64,000 bases of DNA from CF-39 sp035651155 (GCA_035651155.1 DASRGG010000031.1:137365-201364); one strand, 5' to 3'. Shown: positions 35,553-43,930, counted from the stretch's first letter. The notes: a model not told the origin generated them from the letters alone. Made by a program: numbers and translations.

Positions 35553-37373
35553 ATCCCGTTCGGTCAGGACGCCATCGTCCTACGCGACGACGGTCTTCCC
35601 GCGGATCCCCACACCGACCTCGAGTGGCTGGAGTGGGTCGCGGCGGGCGACACGCGCAACTGGTGCCGGAACGACCTGCTCGTCGATTGGCTGGATCTCT
35701 ACGGGGCCACCCACGACTTCGTCCGCGATCGCGACCTCGCCGGCTACGACGAGCGGTTCGATCTCGGGCGCTTCCTGACGCAGCAGGGCCGTGCGTTCGA
35801 GCGCGCGCTCGTCGCGGACCTCGTCTCTTGCTGGGAGGTCGTGCGCGTGGCGTCGCGTCCGGACGAGGCGCGGTCGCTCGCCGCGGCCACCGCGACGTGG
35901 GAGGCGATGCGCGCGGGGATCCCGATCATCGCCGGCGCGGTCGTGCGCGACCCGCAGCTGCGCATGTACGGCGTCGTCGACCTGCTCGTACGGAGCGACG
36001 TGCTGGCCGAGCTCTGTGTCGAGGCGTTCGCCGGCGATCCGCTCGAGCTGCCGGTCATCGGGCTCTCACACGGGCGCCATTACCGGGTCGTCGACGTGAA
36101 GTTCCAGACACTCGAGATCCTGAGGAGCGGCGATCTCACCATGTCCGCCGCCGAGCACGACACGCTCGCGCAGGTCTGGGTCTACAACGAGGCCCTCGGG
36201 AGGCTTCAGGGGTACACGCCGCCGGCGGCATACATCGTGGGCCGCGCGTGGCGGCAGGGCGACGACCGCGGGGATCGCTGCTGGGAGCGCCTCGCGCGCG
36301 TCCGACACGACGCGTACCTTCGCGGCCGCGGCATGGAGCTGCGCGAGCTCGTGCAGCAGTCCGCCGCGTGGGTGCGGCGCGTGCGCACCGAGGGCGCCGA
36401 GTGGCGCGTCCTCCCGATCCCCTCGGTGCCCGAGCTCTGGCCGAACATGAAGGCCGAGGACGTGGGCTGGCACGACGCGAAGTCGAGGATCGCGCGCGAG
36501 CTCGCCGAGCTCACCGTCCTGCCGCGCGTAGGGTTGGACGAGCGCGTCCGCGCGCACGCCGCGGGCATCACGCGCTGGGACGATCCACGACTCAACGCGA
36601 GGATCCTCGGCGTGAGCGCGCGTGAGGCGCCGATCGTCGATGCGGTGCTCGCGGTGAACCGTGATGGCGGACCGCCCGTCCGTCCCGAGCGCCTGCACGA
36701 CGGCGACTGGCGTATCCCGGCGCCGCTCGAGGCCTACGTCGACTTCGAATTCCTGCAGGATCTGGCCGACGACTTCAGCGCGTTCCCGCGAAAGGGCGGG
36801 CAGGCGCTCATCTTCCAGATCGGCTGCGGCACCTACCGCGCCGCGGAGTGGCGCTTCCGCCAGTTCACGGCCGACGAGCTCACGCTCGACGCGGAGGCCC
36901 GCATGATCGACGACTGGCTTTCCTACCTCCGCGAGCTGTGCGCGGAGGACGCCTGCGAGCTCGGCGCGGCCAGACTCGTGCATTGGTCGCCCGCGGAGCA
37001 GACGAACTTCGAGCGCGCGTACGACAACGCGCGGGTGCGGCATCCCGATCGCGACTGGCCGCGCCTTCCCTGGTACGACCTGCTGCACGACGTGGTACGG
37101 GCCGCGCCCGTCGTCGTGCGCGGCGCGTTCTCCTTCGGGCTCAAGCCGATCGCGCGGGCGATGCGCGCGCAGGGCGCGATCGCGAGCGACTGGGGTGAAG
37201 GCCTGGCCGACGGCGCGGGCGCGATGGCCGGGGCCTGGAGCGCCGCGGTCGAGGCGAAGCGGCGGGGGACCGTGCTCGGTGATACGGAGGCCATGCGCGA
37301 GGTCGCCCGGTACAACGAGATCGACTGCCGTGTCATGGCCGAGATCCTCGATCACCTGCGCCGCGAGCACTGA
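35553..37373 (+). CDS. RecB-type nuclease with RNase H-like domain (start unclear)
   Basis: The frame reads as protein from about 35553, just after the HAD stop, but has no ATG, GTG or TTG until a GTG at 35841, which would remove a conserved-looking part ('LGRFLTQQGRAFERALVADL'). The next part 'YGVVDLLVRSD...YRVVDVKFQ' gives the Asp and Asp-x-Lys of a PD-(D/E)XK nuclease. From about residue 390, 'AYVDFEFLQDL' and 'QIGCGTYRAAEWRFRQFTAD' resemble the RNase H-like/DEDD domain of predicted RecB-family nucleases. About 600 residues if read from 35553. The start may be non-canonical (ATC) or the sequence may carry an indel. Confidence 0.7.
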   Translation: MPFGQDAIVLRDDGLPADPHTDLEWLEWVAAGDTRNWCRNDLLVDWLDLYGATHDFVRDRDLAGYDERFDLGRFLTQQGRAFERALVADLVSCWEVVRVASRPDEARSLAAATATWEAMRAGIPIIAGAVVRDPQLRMYGVVDLLVRSDVLAELCVEAFAGDPLELPVIGLSHGRHYRVVDVKFQTLEILRSGDLTMSAAEHDTLAQVWVYNEALGRLQGYTPPAAYIVGRAWRQGDDRGDRCWERLARVRHDAYLRGRGMELRELVQQSAAWVRRVRTEGAEWRVLPIPSVPELWPNMKAEDVGWHDAKSRIARELAELTVLPRVGLDERVRAHAAGITRWDDPRLNARILGVSAREAPIVDAVLAVNRDGGPPVRPERLHDGDWRIPAPLEAYVDFEFLQDLADDFSAFPRKGGQALIFQIGCGTYRAAEWRFRQFTADELTLDAEARMIDDWLSYLRELCAEDACELGAARLVHWSPAEQTNFERAYDNARVRHPDRDWPRLPWYDLLHDVVRAAPVVVRGAFSFGLKPIARAMRAQGAIASDWGEGLADGAGAMAGAWSAAVEAKRRGTVLGDTEAMREVARYNEIDCRVMAEILDHLRREH

Positions 37374-37451
37374 CCTTCGGCGCCGGCCGGCTCTCGCGTC
37401 GGACCTCACGATCACCGTCCCGCAGGGCGTCGCCTACCGGATCACGATCCG

Positions 37452-38645
37452 CTAGACGCGGTCGAGAGCGGCATCGAGGTCCGCGACGATATCGTCCGGA
37501 TCCTCGATGCCGACCGAGAGCCGAAGCGTCCCCGCGCCGATCCCCAGGCGCGCGCGCTCCTCGGGCGCGACGCGCCGGTGCGACGAGATCGCGGGGTAGA
37601 GCACCTCGGTGAAGAGATCGCCGAGCGTCGTCGCGGACGCCGCCAGCTCCAGCGCATCGAGGAATCGGAACGCCGCGCGCCCGGTCGCGTCCTTCAGGTC
37701 GAACGTGACGACGCCGCCGTACAGGCCGCCGAACTGGCGCGTGGCGAGCGCGTGCTGCGGGTGCGACTCGAGCCCGGGGTAGTGCACGCGCGCGATCTTC
37801 GGGTGGTCGGCGAGGTGGCGCGCGACGCGGAGCGCCGTCTCGCACTGACGGGGCACCCGCAGCGCGACCGTCCGCATGCCGCGGATGCACAGCCAGGCCT
37901 CATGGGGCGGCAGGTACGCACCGTCTAGGATGGTGCGATCGCGCATCGCCGCGGCGACGTCCGCCCGGCCGGCGACGCTGCCGCCCATGAGGTCGCCGTG
38001 TCCGTTCAGGTATTTCGTCAGGGAATGGATCACGACGTCCGCACCGAGCTCGAGCGGCCGCACCAGGAGCGGCGTGGCGAAGGTCGCGTCGACCGCCAGG
38101 GTCGCGCCGGCGCCGTGCGCCAGACGCGCGAGCGCCGCGACGTCCGCGACGCGCAGCAGCGGGTTCGCGATCGCCTCGATGTAGAGGAGCGCCGTCGGCG
38201 CCTCCGCGAGCGCGCGCTCGACCGCGTCGTGATCCGTCACGTCGACGAAGGCGATCTTCGCGCCGCGCTCGCGCACCCAGCGCTCGAAGAGCGCGCGCGT
38301 GCCGCCGTAGATGTCCTGCTGCGCGACGACGCGGCCACCGCTTGCGAGCGCGCACGCGTCCACGTACGCGGCGATCGCGGCCATGCCGGTGGTGAAACAC
38401 ACCGCCGCCTCGGCGCCGTCGAGCGCGGCGAGGGTCGCTTCGAGCGCGGCGATCGTCGGCGATCCGTAGCGGCCGTACACGTAGCCGGGCCGATCGCCGG
38501 CGAAGACCTCGTCCTGCTCCGACGCGGACGCGAAGTCGAACGCGACGCTCTGGACGAGCGGCGGCGCGACCGGTGTGCCCCCACCCGCGGGCAGCGAACG
38601 CGCCGAACGCACGACGCGCGTGCCGGGCCGGAGCTCCCTCCCCAT
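37452..38645 (-). CDS. PLP-dependent Cys/Met metabolism enzyme
   Basis: 397 residues, a second member of the cystathionine synthase/lyase family in this window. Motifs: 'YVYGRYGSPTIAALEATLAA', 'CFTTGMAAIAAYVDACAL', catalytic Lys in 'HSLTKYLNGHGDLMGG', and 'YPGLESHPQHALATRQFGG'. It could be methionine gamma-lyase, O-acylhomoserine sulfhydrylase or cystathionine lyase; motifs do not decide. It converges on the nuclease-like gene and is followed upstream by a small stress-protein gene on the same strand. Confidence 0.85.
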   Translation of the reverse strand: MGRELRPGTRVVRSARSLPAGGGTPVAPPLVQSVAFDFASASEQDEVFAGDRPGYVYGRYGSPTIAALEATLAALDGAEAAVCFTTGMAAIAAYVDACALASGGRVVAQQDIYGGTRALFERWVRERGAKIAFVDVTDHDAVERALAEAPTALLYIEAIANPLLRVADVAALARLAHGAGATLAVDATFATPLLVRPLELGADVVIHSLTKYLNGHGDLMGGSVAGRADVAAAMRDRTILDGAYLPPHEAWLCIRGMRTVALRVPRQCETALRVARHLADHPKIARVHYPGLESHPQHALATRQFGGLYGGVVTFDLKDATGRAAFRFLDALELAASATTLGDLFTEVLYPAISSHRRVAPEERARLGIGAGTLRLSVGIEDPDDIVADLDAALDRV

Positions 38646-38654
38646 CGGCCGAGT

Positions 38655-38891
38655 CTAGGACCCGGCCGCCGTCTCCTCGCGCTCTACGTCTTCCGCGCGC
38701 TCGGGCTTCTCGGTGCGCCCGCCGCCCTCGAGCGACTTCGCGCGCTCGATGAGGTCCGCGACCTTCTGACCGCCCTTGCGGCCGATCTTCTCGTAGAGCT
38801 CGGGACCGTACTTCTCGCTCACGAGACGCCCGCCCATGCGGCCCGCTTCGGCACGGTCATCCCGCGGCCCCGTCTGCGTGCCATGGCCCAC
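38655..38891 (-). CDS. Small KGG-motif protein
   Basis: 78 residues from a GTG at 38891. Two 'GRMGG' / 'GRKGG' repeats in 'GRMGGRLVSEKYGPELYEK' and 'IGRKGGQKVADLIERAKS' identify the KGG stress-protein type (Con-10/GsiB-like), followed by a charged tail. The ATG at 38884 has a better ribosome site (GGAG, 6 nt) but is in another frame, so either the GTG is used or a one-base error is present near the start. Confidence 0.6.
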   Translation of the reverse strand: MGHGTQTGPRDDRAEAGRMGGRLVSEKYGPELYEKIGRKGGQKVADLIERAKSLEGGGRTEKPERAEDVEREETAAGS

Positions 38892-38986
38892 TCCGTTCGA
38901 ATGCGAGCCAGGTAGGGGGCAGGCTGCGTGCCGGACAGGTGTCTTGGCGGCCGACAGAACGTAACGAGCTCGCGACGACGCGGGCG

Positions 38987-40339
38987 TCAGCCGGCGAAGC
39001 TGTGCAGGAAGCGCCCGAACGCGCGGATATGGTCGACGTAATCGGACACCGCGATGTTCTCGTTCGGCGCGTGGTTCGCCGACGCGGCGTTCCCCCCGCC
39101 GAATCCGACGGCCGGGATCCCGAGCGCATCGCACACCTGCGACATCGGGCCCGAGCCCACCATGAGCGGGTACACCACCGGCTCGGTCCCGTAGGCGTCG
39201 CGGCACGCGGCGATCGCCGCGCGGGCGACGCCGGAATCGGCGGGCCAACGGCTCGGCCTTTCCCCGTGCAGCGGAATGATCTCGACGTCGCCGAAGCCGC
39301 GGCGATCGAGGTGCGCGCGCAGCAGGCGCGCGACGAGGTCCGGCTCGAGGTCCGGCACGAGGCGGAAGTCGAGCTTCGCGCTCGCGACGGCCGGCAGCAC
39401 GGTCTTCGAGCCGGGGCCGGAGTACCCGGAGGCCAGGCCGCAGATCGTGCAGGTCGGCTCGAAGAAGTGCTTGAGCTTCAGCGGCGTGCCGGTGAGGCCG
39501 CGCACGAACCAGCCGATCCCGTGGATGCGCTTCACCTCCGCCTCGTCGTACGGCAGGCGCTCGAGGAGCGCGACGTCGTCGGCGGACGGCGTGCGGACGT
39601 GCTCCATGAGCCCGTCGATGGTGATGGTGTCGTTCGCGTCCTTCAGCGTGCCGAGCGCCCACACCAGCCGCCAGGCCGGGTTCGGGATGATCGTCGCCTG
39701 CGACGAGTGCACGTCCCTCTTCGGACCGCGCACGCGCAGCTCGAAGTACGCGATGCCTTTGAGGCCGAGGCTGATCGTCGGGCGGCCGGCGGCGTCCTTG
39801 TAGCCCGCCTCCCAGACGCAGCCGTCGGCCGCGAGACGATCGCCGTGCGCGGCGACGAAGGCGGCGAGATGCTCCGAGCCGATCTCCTCCTCGCCCTCGA
39901 AGAGGACACGGACGCGCAGCGGCAGCTCGCCGAGCGTCGCGCGATACGCCTCGATCGCCTGCAGGCGCGCCATGAGGTTGCCCTTGTTGTCCGACACGCC
40001 GCGGCCGTAGAGCATGCCGCCGTGCTCGACCGGCTCGAACGGCGGCGTCATCCACTCGTCGAGCGGATCCGGCGGCTGCACGTCGTAGTGGTCGTACACG
40101 AGCAGCGTGCGCGCTCCCGTCCCCGTCTCGCCGACGATCGTGGGCGGCCCGCCGGCGACGCGAAGCGCCTCCGCCGCGATACCGGCGCGCCTGGCGCGCG
40201 CGAGGACCGCGTCCGCCGTCTCCGGGATCGCCGACCCCTGCGCGGAGACGGTCGGCAGGCGCACGAGGGCCTTCAGCTCGTCGATGTACTCGCGCGCGTG
40301 CGCGCGGACGTGCTCGTCGAACCGGTCGAAGGCGCTCAC
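38987..40339 (-). CDS. M20 family metallopeptidase (dipeptidase type)
   Basis: 450 residues from a GTG at 40339. Motifs of M20 enzymes: 'LLVYDHYDVQPPDPLDEW' (metal His and Asp), 'YGRGVSDNKGN', 'VLFEGEEEIGSEHLAAFV' (catalytic Glu-Glu), and the C-terminal 'GGNAASANHAPNENI' metal His. The length and 'HYDVQPP' fit the dipeptidase/carnosinase-like subgroup. Cytoplasmic. It lies 17 bp after a small membrane protein gene on the same strand. Confidence 0.9.
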   Translation of the reverse strand: MSAFDRFDEHVRAHAREYIDELKALVRLPTVSAQGSAIPETADAVLARARRAGIAAEALRVAGGPPTIVGETGTGARTLLVYDHYDVQPPDPLDEWMTPPFEPVEHGGMLYGRGVSDNKGNLMARLQAIEAYRATLGELPLRVRVLFEGEEEIGSEHLAAFVAAHGDRLAADGCVWEAGYKDAAGRPTISLGLKGIAYFELRVRGPKRDVHSSQATIIPNPAWRLVWALGTLKDANDTITIDGLMEHVRTPSADDVALLERLPYDEAEVKRIHGIGWFVRGLTGTPLKLKHFFEPTCTICGLASGYSGPGSKTVLPAVASAKLDFRLVPDLEPDLVARLLRAHLDRRGFGDVEIIPLHGERPSRWPADSGVARAAIAACRDAYGTEPVVYPLMVGSGPMSQVCDALGIPAVGFGGGNAASANHAPNENIAVSDYVDHIRAFGRFLHSFAG

Positions 40340-40356
40340 CGCGTGAGAGGGTACGT

Positions 40357-40653
40357 CTAGGTCGGGACCGTCGTCGTGCGCGTCTTGCTGCGTCCGAGCT
40401 CGCACGTGGGCGAGTACGGCGTGACCTCGATCCATCGCTTCTCGCAGAGGTAGTGCACGATGCCGTCGGCGTCCTCGAGCGTCTCGCGCTTGTAGACCTT
40501 GGCACGCGGCACCATGAAGGCGCAGTCGCCGCAGTTCGCGGGAAGGGCCGGCCGGGGGCGGTTCGCGGCGCGCATGACGACGAGACCGAACGCGAGGCCA
40601 GCGAGCGCGAGAATGGCCAGCGCGATGACCACGGCGAACACGGCCAGCGGCAT
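40357..40653 (-). CDS. Small membrane protein with Cys motif
   Basis: 98 residues with one N-terminal membrane helix ('LAVFAVVIALAILALAGLAF') and a soluble tail carrying Cys in 'NCGDCAFMVPR', 'HYLCEKRWIEV' and 'TCELGRSKT', which could bind a metal. No family recognised. It is divergent from a 66-codon gene that begins 17 bp away. Confidence 0.65.
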   Translation of the reverse strand: MPLAVFAVVIALAILALAGLAFGLVVMRAANRPRPALPANCGDCAFMVPRAKVYKRETLEDADGIVHYLCEKRWIEVTPYSPTCELGRSKTRTTTVPT

Positions 40654-40669
40654 GGATTCACGGTACCAG

Positions 40670-40870
40670 GTGGCTTTCGTCACGCCCTTCGCGCCGAGCG
40701 ACGCGGAGCGCTGGTGGCGCGGCCTCGCATCCGAGGTGGCGGCCGGACCCGTGCTCGCCGCGCTCTCGCGCGACCGCGGATGCGCCGTCGGGGCGATCCC
40801 GCGCCATGCCGCGATGCCGGACGGCACGCTCGCCGCGACCGCGGTGTTCTCCAAGGAGCTCGCGCCGTGA
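40670..40870 (+). CDS. Small hypothetical protein
   Basis: 66 residues from a GTG at 40670 ('VAFVTPFAPSDAERWWRGLA', 'ALSRDRGCAVGAIPRHAAM'). Its TGA overlaps the GTG of the next gene, which argues it is real and translated together with it. No domain recognised. Confidence 0.5.
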   Translation: MAFVTPFAPSDAERWWRGLASEVAAGPVLAALSRDRGCAVGAIPRHAAMPDGTLAATAVFSKELAP

Positions 40871-41247
40871 GCGCGCCGGTCCTGCGCCTCGAGGCGCGCG
40901 ACGTGACGCGGGGCGAGAGCGGCTGGCGCGTCCGCTGGCGCGTCACGAACGTCGGGACGGATCAGGTCCGTCTCGTCGCGGTACGCGCGCCCCACGGACG
41001 CTTCCGCTCCGAGCCGGTCGACCTGAACACCGTCGTGGCCGAGAGCGCCACCGTCGAGCAGACGGTCCGCGTCGAGGCGGCGCCGGGCGAGGACGTCGAG
41101 AACGCGTTCGTGATCTTCGTCGCGGTGAAGGGCAGGGAGACGTGGCGCGTCCTCTTCCGCGTCCGCGTGCACGTCGGCGCGGACGGCACGCCGGCGCCCG
41201 TCGTCGAGGCTGCCAGCGCGCACCGTGTCGGGTTCTCGGAGGTCTAG
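40867..41247 (+). CDS. Hypothetical beta-sandwich protein
   Basis: 126 residues from a GTG overlapping the previous stop. The pattern of alternating strands ('GWRVRWRVTNVGTDQVRLVA', 'VVAESATVEQTVRVEAAPGE', 'VIFVAVKGRETWRVLFRVRV') looks like a small immunoglobulin-like or CARDB-type fold without a signal peptide. Function unknown. Confidence 0.6.
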   Translation: MSAPVLRLEARDVTRGESGWRVRWRVTNVGTDQVRLVAVRAPHGRFRSEPVDLNTVVAESATVEQTVRVEAAPGEDVENAFVIFVAVKGRETWRVLFRVRVHVGADGTPAPVVEAASAHRVGFSEV

Positions 41248-41256
41248 GCTCGCGTC

Positions 41257-41478
41257 ATGGCGATGAGCGCGCGCGACCGCAACGTCATGAACCGGATGAA
41301 GGGCTGACGGGGCAACTGAAGCCTCGGCTTCGAAGAGACCACGGGTATGGTCTCCAACGTGTTGGGCATGGAGCAGGACGGTCTCGTCGAGCTGCTCGAG
41401 ACGTTCAACAAGAAGTACGCGGGCGACGCGGAGTATGCGGAGCTGCGCGCGGCGCTGCCGAAGACCTGGCCGTTCTGA
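41257..41478 (+). pseudogene. Small gene interrupted by two in-frame stops
   Basis: One frame reads 'MAMSARDRNVMNRMKG', then TGA (41305), three codons, TGA, then 'SLGFEETTGMVSNVLGMEQD' and 'GLVELLETFNKKYAGDAEYA', ending at 41478. Both halves have good codon use and charge patterns. Shifting frame briefly around 41304-41322 yields 'LTGQLK', which joins the halves naturally, so two small indels are likely. Alternatively the ATG at 41347 starts an independent 43-residue protein. Confidence 0.5.
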
Positions 41479-41492
41479 GCGCGAGCGCGGGC

Positions 41493-42257
41493 CTACGGTA
41501 GCCGCACCTCGGGATGCCGCAGCACGAGCGGCGCCTTCCCGCTCCAGTACACGTCGCGCCTGCCGGTCATCGCCTGCACGTGGCCGTCCCACTCGAAGTT
41601 GAACGCCTCGCAGCCGAGGCGCACGGCGCGGCGCACCTTCTCCTGGGCCTCCTCGTCGCGCGCGTGCTCGCGCAGCATGGCGATCTGGCTCGCGCCGTGG
41701 CCGGTGTCCTGCTCGGCGTGCAGCTCGTACGTCGCCGCGGCCTCGCGCGGGAAGCCGTAGTGGCCGGTGAGCTCCTTGTACACGCGCGCCGCGGCCCCAT
41801 CCGGCCCGCCGTGCATCGATTCGACGAACGCGAGGAGGGCGATGCCCTCGAGCGCGGCGCGGTTCTGGCAGCCCGAGCGGATCATCTCGATCGCGGCGAG
41901 CGTGCCCGGCGCCGGATCGGCGCGGTCGGCCTCTTCACGCGAGATCCCGGCGTGCGCGAGGAACTGCAGCATGATGTCGACGTGGGTCTTCTCCCCGCCG
42001 AGCTCCTCCATGAAGTTCTCCATCACGACGTCCATGAGCGCGTATTGCCGCTCGGCCGCGACATTGGTCACGATGTGGCCGAAGAAGATGGGGTTCGTCC
42101 GCACTCGTAGGTAGTGCTGGATCTCGCCGAGGATGATCTGCTCCCGGGTCCAGCGGTGCTCCACGATGCCCTTGAACCAGGGGTGGTCCGGCATGAAGAG
42201 GCCCCTGGCGTTCTCCCAGAGCTCCGCGACGAAGGCGTCGGGCGCCTTGGCGGCCAT
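41493..42257 (-). CDS. TenA/PqqC-like iron-containing oxygenase-fold protein
   Basis: 254 residues, all-helical, of the heme-oxygenase-like (TenA/PqqC/CADD) superfamily. Ligand-type residues appear in 'FMEELGGEKTHVDIMLQFL', 'LLAFVESMHGG' and 'TYELHAEQDTGHGASQIAML', the Glu/His pattern of diiron members. In the family such enzymes oxidise or cleave small molecules or degrade thiamine. It is divergent from the PAS-containing regulator and borders the aromatic-degradation cluster, but no role there is shown by sequence. Confidence 0.75.
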   Translation of the reverse strand: MAAKAPDAFVAELWENARGLFMPDHPWFKGIVEHRWTREQIILGEIQHYLRVRTNPIFFGHIVTNVAAERQYALMDVVMENFMEELGGEKTHVDIMLQFLAHAGISREEADRADPAPGTLAAIEMIRSGCQNRAALEGIALLAFVESMHGGPDGAAARVYKELTGHYGFPREAAATYELHAEQDTGHGASQIAMLREHARDEEAQEKVRRAVRLGCEAFNFEWDGHVQAMTGRRDVYWSGKAPLVLRHPEVRLP

Positions 42258-42272
42258 GTCCGTACTGTGGCA
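42256..42272 (-). promoter_or_regulatory. GACAC-box-like sequence at TenA-like start
   Basis: TGCCACAGTACGGACAT on the minus strand has the second half-site and spacing of the shared box, with one mismatch in the first half-site. It overlaps the start codon of the TenA-like gene, so it cannot act in the same way as the other copies and may be chance. Confidence 0.25.
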
Positions 42273-42307
42273 CAGCCGTTCTCAGGTGGCTCCCGGCCTG
42301 TATCGAA

Positions 42308-42322
42308 CGACACATCCGGACT
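42308..42322 (+). promoter_or_regulatory. Weak GACAC-type box upstream of the PAS regulator
   Basis: CGACACATCCGGACT carries GACAC and GGACT with a 10-bp step rather than 11, 54 bp before the regulator ATG at 42376. A TAGCCG follows at 42342. If real, it would allow the regulator to control its own gene; the match is poorer than at 43459, 50747, 51885 and 63057. Confidence 0.3.
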
Positions 42323-42375
42323 GGGTCCAACGGCCCTTCCGTAGCCGGGCGCCGCCGAACATCGTCGAGAAACAA

Positions 42376-43461
42376 ATGGCCGCGCTCCAGGAGCCGCCCT
42401 TCGTCCTCGTCGCGGACGACGACCCGAGCTACCTCGCTCGCGTCCGCGGCGCCCTCCGCCTGGCGGGCGCGCACGTCGCGGCCTGCCGGAGCGTCAAGGT
42501 CGCGCTCGAGGCGCTCGAGTTCCACATGCCGAACGTCGTCGTCGTCGCGCCGGAGATGGAAGGCGGCAGGGGTTGGGACATCGTGTACGCCGCTCGGGCG
42601 CAGGGCCAGCTCCCTACGGTCGCGCTCGACCGCGACGAGACCGGTGTCACGCGGCGCACCGCGTTCACCGCGGGGGTCGACGACGTGCTGGCGATACCCG
42701 CCGACGACACCGAGCTCGCGACGCGCGTGGTCGCGCTCGCCGGACGCGGGCGGCGCTCCGACGCTGGGACGCCGGTCTACCGTCACCGCGGCCTGGTCAT
42801 GGACGTCGCCGCGCACACCGTCCGCGTCCACGCGCGCGCGGTCGCGCTCACCGCGCAGCAGTTCGCGATCCTCCGCGCGCTCTTCGAGGCGAACGGCGCG
42901 ACGCTCTCGCGCGACCGCCTGCTCGCGCGGATCGAATCGCTCGACGAAGAGCCGCCCTCCGACCGCGCCATCGACCTCCACGTGACGCGTCTGCGACGCC
43001 GTCTCGGCGACGACGCGCGCAAGCCGCGCTGGGTCGAGGCCGTGTACGGCGTGGGCTACCGCCTCGCGACCGGCGAGACCGCGTCGTCGGAGTTCGCGGG
43101 CGATGCCGAGCACGTGCTCGCCGCGCTGCCCGATCCACTGCTCGTCATCGATACCGAACGGCGCGTGCGCTTCGCGAACGACGCGGCGACGCGCTTCCTC
43201 GCGCTGCCGCTCGCCGACATCCTCGGCCAGCGCTGCGGCGACATCCTGCGCTGCCGCGATTGCCACGGCCAGCTGCTCGAAGGCTCGCGCTGCTTCGCGC
43301 GCGCGGTCGCGAGCGGTGACGCGGCTCTGCGCGACGTGCCCGCGGACATCGCCGTCGGCGACGAGCGCGTGCCGGTGAAGCTCACGTACGCGCGCGTGCA
43401 CAGCGACGGTCTCATGACGCTCGAGATCAGGCCGCGCGACGAGGATGCCGCCCTCAGCTGA
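42376..43461 (+). CDS. OmpR-type regulator with pseudo-receiver and C-terminal PAS
   Basis: 361 residues. The N-terminal receiver fold starts normally ('VLVADDDPSYLARVRGAL') but the phospho-acceptor position is Ala58 ('VVVVAPEMEGG'), the Thr position reads 'VALDRDE' and the Lys position is Ile107 ('VLAIPADD'), so phosphorylation is not expected. A complete OmpR winged helix follows (about 135-230; 'RAIDLHVTRLRRRLGDDARK'). The C-terminal about 120 residues are a PAS domain ('HVLAALPDPLLVIDTERRVR') with Cys in 'ILRCRDCHGQLLEGSRCF'. PAS after the DNA-binding domain is uncommon. It directly precedes the ring-reductase operon and is my candidate for its regulator, perhaps sensing redox state or a ligand. 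Confidence 0.82.
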   Translation: MAALQEPPFVLVADDDPSYLARVRGALRLAGAHVAACRSVKVALEALEFHMPNVVVVAPEMEGGRGWDIVYAARAQGQLPTVALDRDETGVTRRTAFTAGVDDVLAIPADDTELATRVVALAGRGRRSDAGTPVYRHRGLVMDVAAHTVRVHARAVALTAQQFAILRALFEANGATLSRDRLLARIESLDEEPPSDRAIDLHVTRLRRRLGDDARKPRWVEAVYGVGYRLATGETASSEFAGDAEHVLAALPDPLLVIDTERRVRFANDAATRFLALPLADILGQRCGDILRCRDCHGQLLEGSRCFARAVASGDAALRDVPADIAVGDERVPVKLTYARVHSDGLMTLEIRPRDEDAALS

Positions 43462-43475
43462 CACGAGACGGACAT
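43459..43475 (+). promoter_or_regulatory. GACAC box / promoter of the ring-reductase operon
   Basis: TGACACGAGACGGACAT: half-sites GACAC (43460) and GACAT (43471) 11 bp apart. A TAGCGT -10-like hexamer begins 27 bp after the box start (43486-43491), 7 bp before the ATG at 43499, suggesting a leaderless transcript. The first bases coincide with the stop codon of the regulator gene. Same layout as at 50747 and 51885. Confidence 0.65.
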
Positions 43476-43498
43476 GAAGCGCCCGTAGCGTCGCGGCC

Positions 43499-43930
43499 AT
43501 GCAGGGCACCGCGAAGGGCACGCAGATCCGCCGCCTGACCAGGGCCGACCTCCCGCGTCTCGCCGCGCTGTCCACGCGGCTAGGGGCCGAGACCGCCGAG
43601 CACTGGCAGCAGCGCTTCCACAGCAACGAGCTCGTCGTGCTGGGCGCGGAGGTGGACGGCACCCTCGTCGGCTACGCCGCGGGGGAGGTCCGGCGCTCCT
43701 TCGGGCGCACGGCCGCCGCCGGGTGGGTCGACGCCTTCGGCATCGACATGACCAGGCGGGGTCAGGGCGTCGGCCGCGACCTCGCGTCCGCGTTCCTCGC
43801 CGAGCTGCGGGCGCGCGGCGCCGACCACGTCTTCACGCTCGTGCCCGTCCACGACCGGACGCTCGGACCGTTCTTCCGCGACCTCGGCTTCCGCGACGAA
43901 TCGCTCGTGTGCATCGGGAGGGATCTGTGA
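43499..43930 (+). CDS. GNAT-family acetyltransferase
   Basis: 143 residues. The acetyl-CoA site is 'DMTRRGQGVGRDLASAFLAE' (R/Q-x-x-G-x-G/A) and the domain is complete for a small GNAT enzyme. It is the first gene of the ring-reductase operon and overlaps the next gene by 4 bp. Its substrate is unknown. Acetylation of a cluster enzyme or of a CoA-pathway intermediate is conceivable but only a guess. Confidence 0.85.
   Translation: MQGTAKGTQIRRLTRADLPRLAALSTRLGAETAEHWQQRFHSNELVVLGAEVDGTLVGYAAGEVRRSFGRTAAAGWVDAFGIDMTRRGQGVGRDLASAFLAELRARGADHVFTLVPVHDRTLGPFFRDLGFRDESLVCIGRDL

Noticed and set aside
41305..41319. Selenocysteine decoding of the TGAs
   Set aside because: No SECIS-like hairpin was recognised and two TGAs so close in a tiny gene is not a known selenoprotein pattern.
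42256..42272. Counting the TenA-like start sequence as a full GACAC box
   Set aside because: One half-site is imperfect and it overlaps the start codon, so it cannot have the same promoter geometry; listed only as low confidence.
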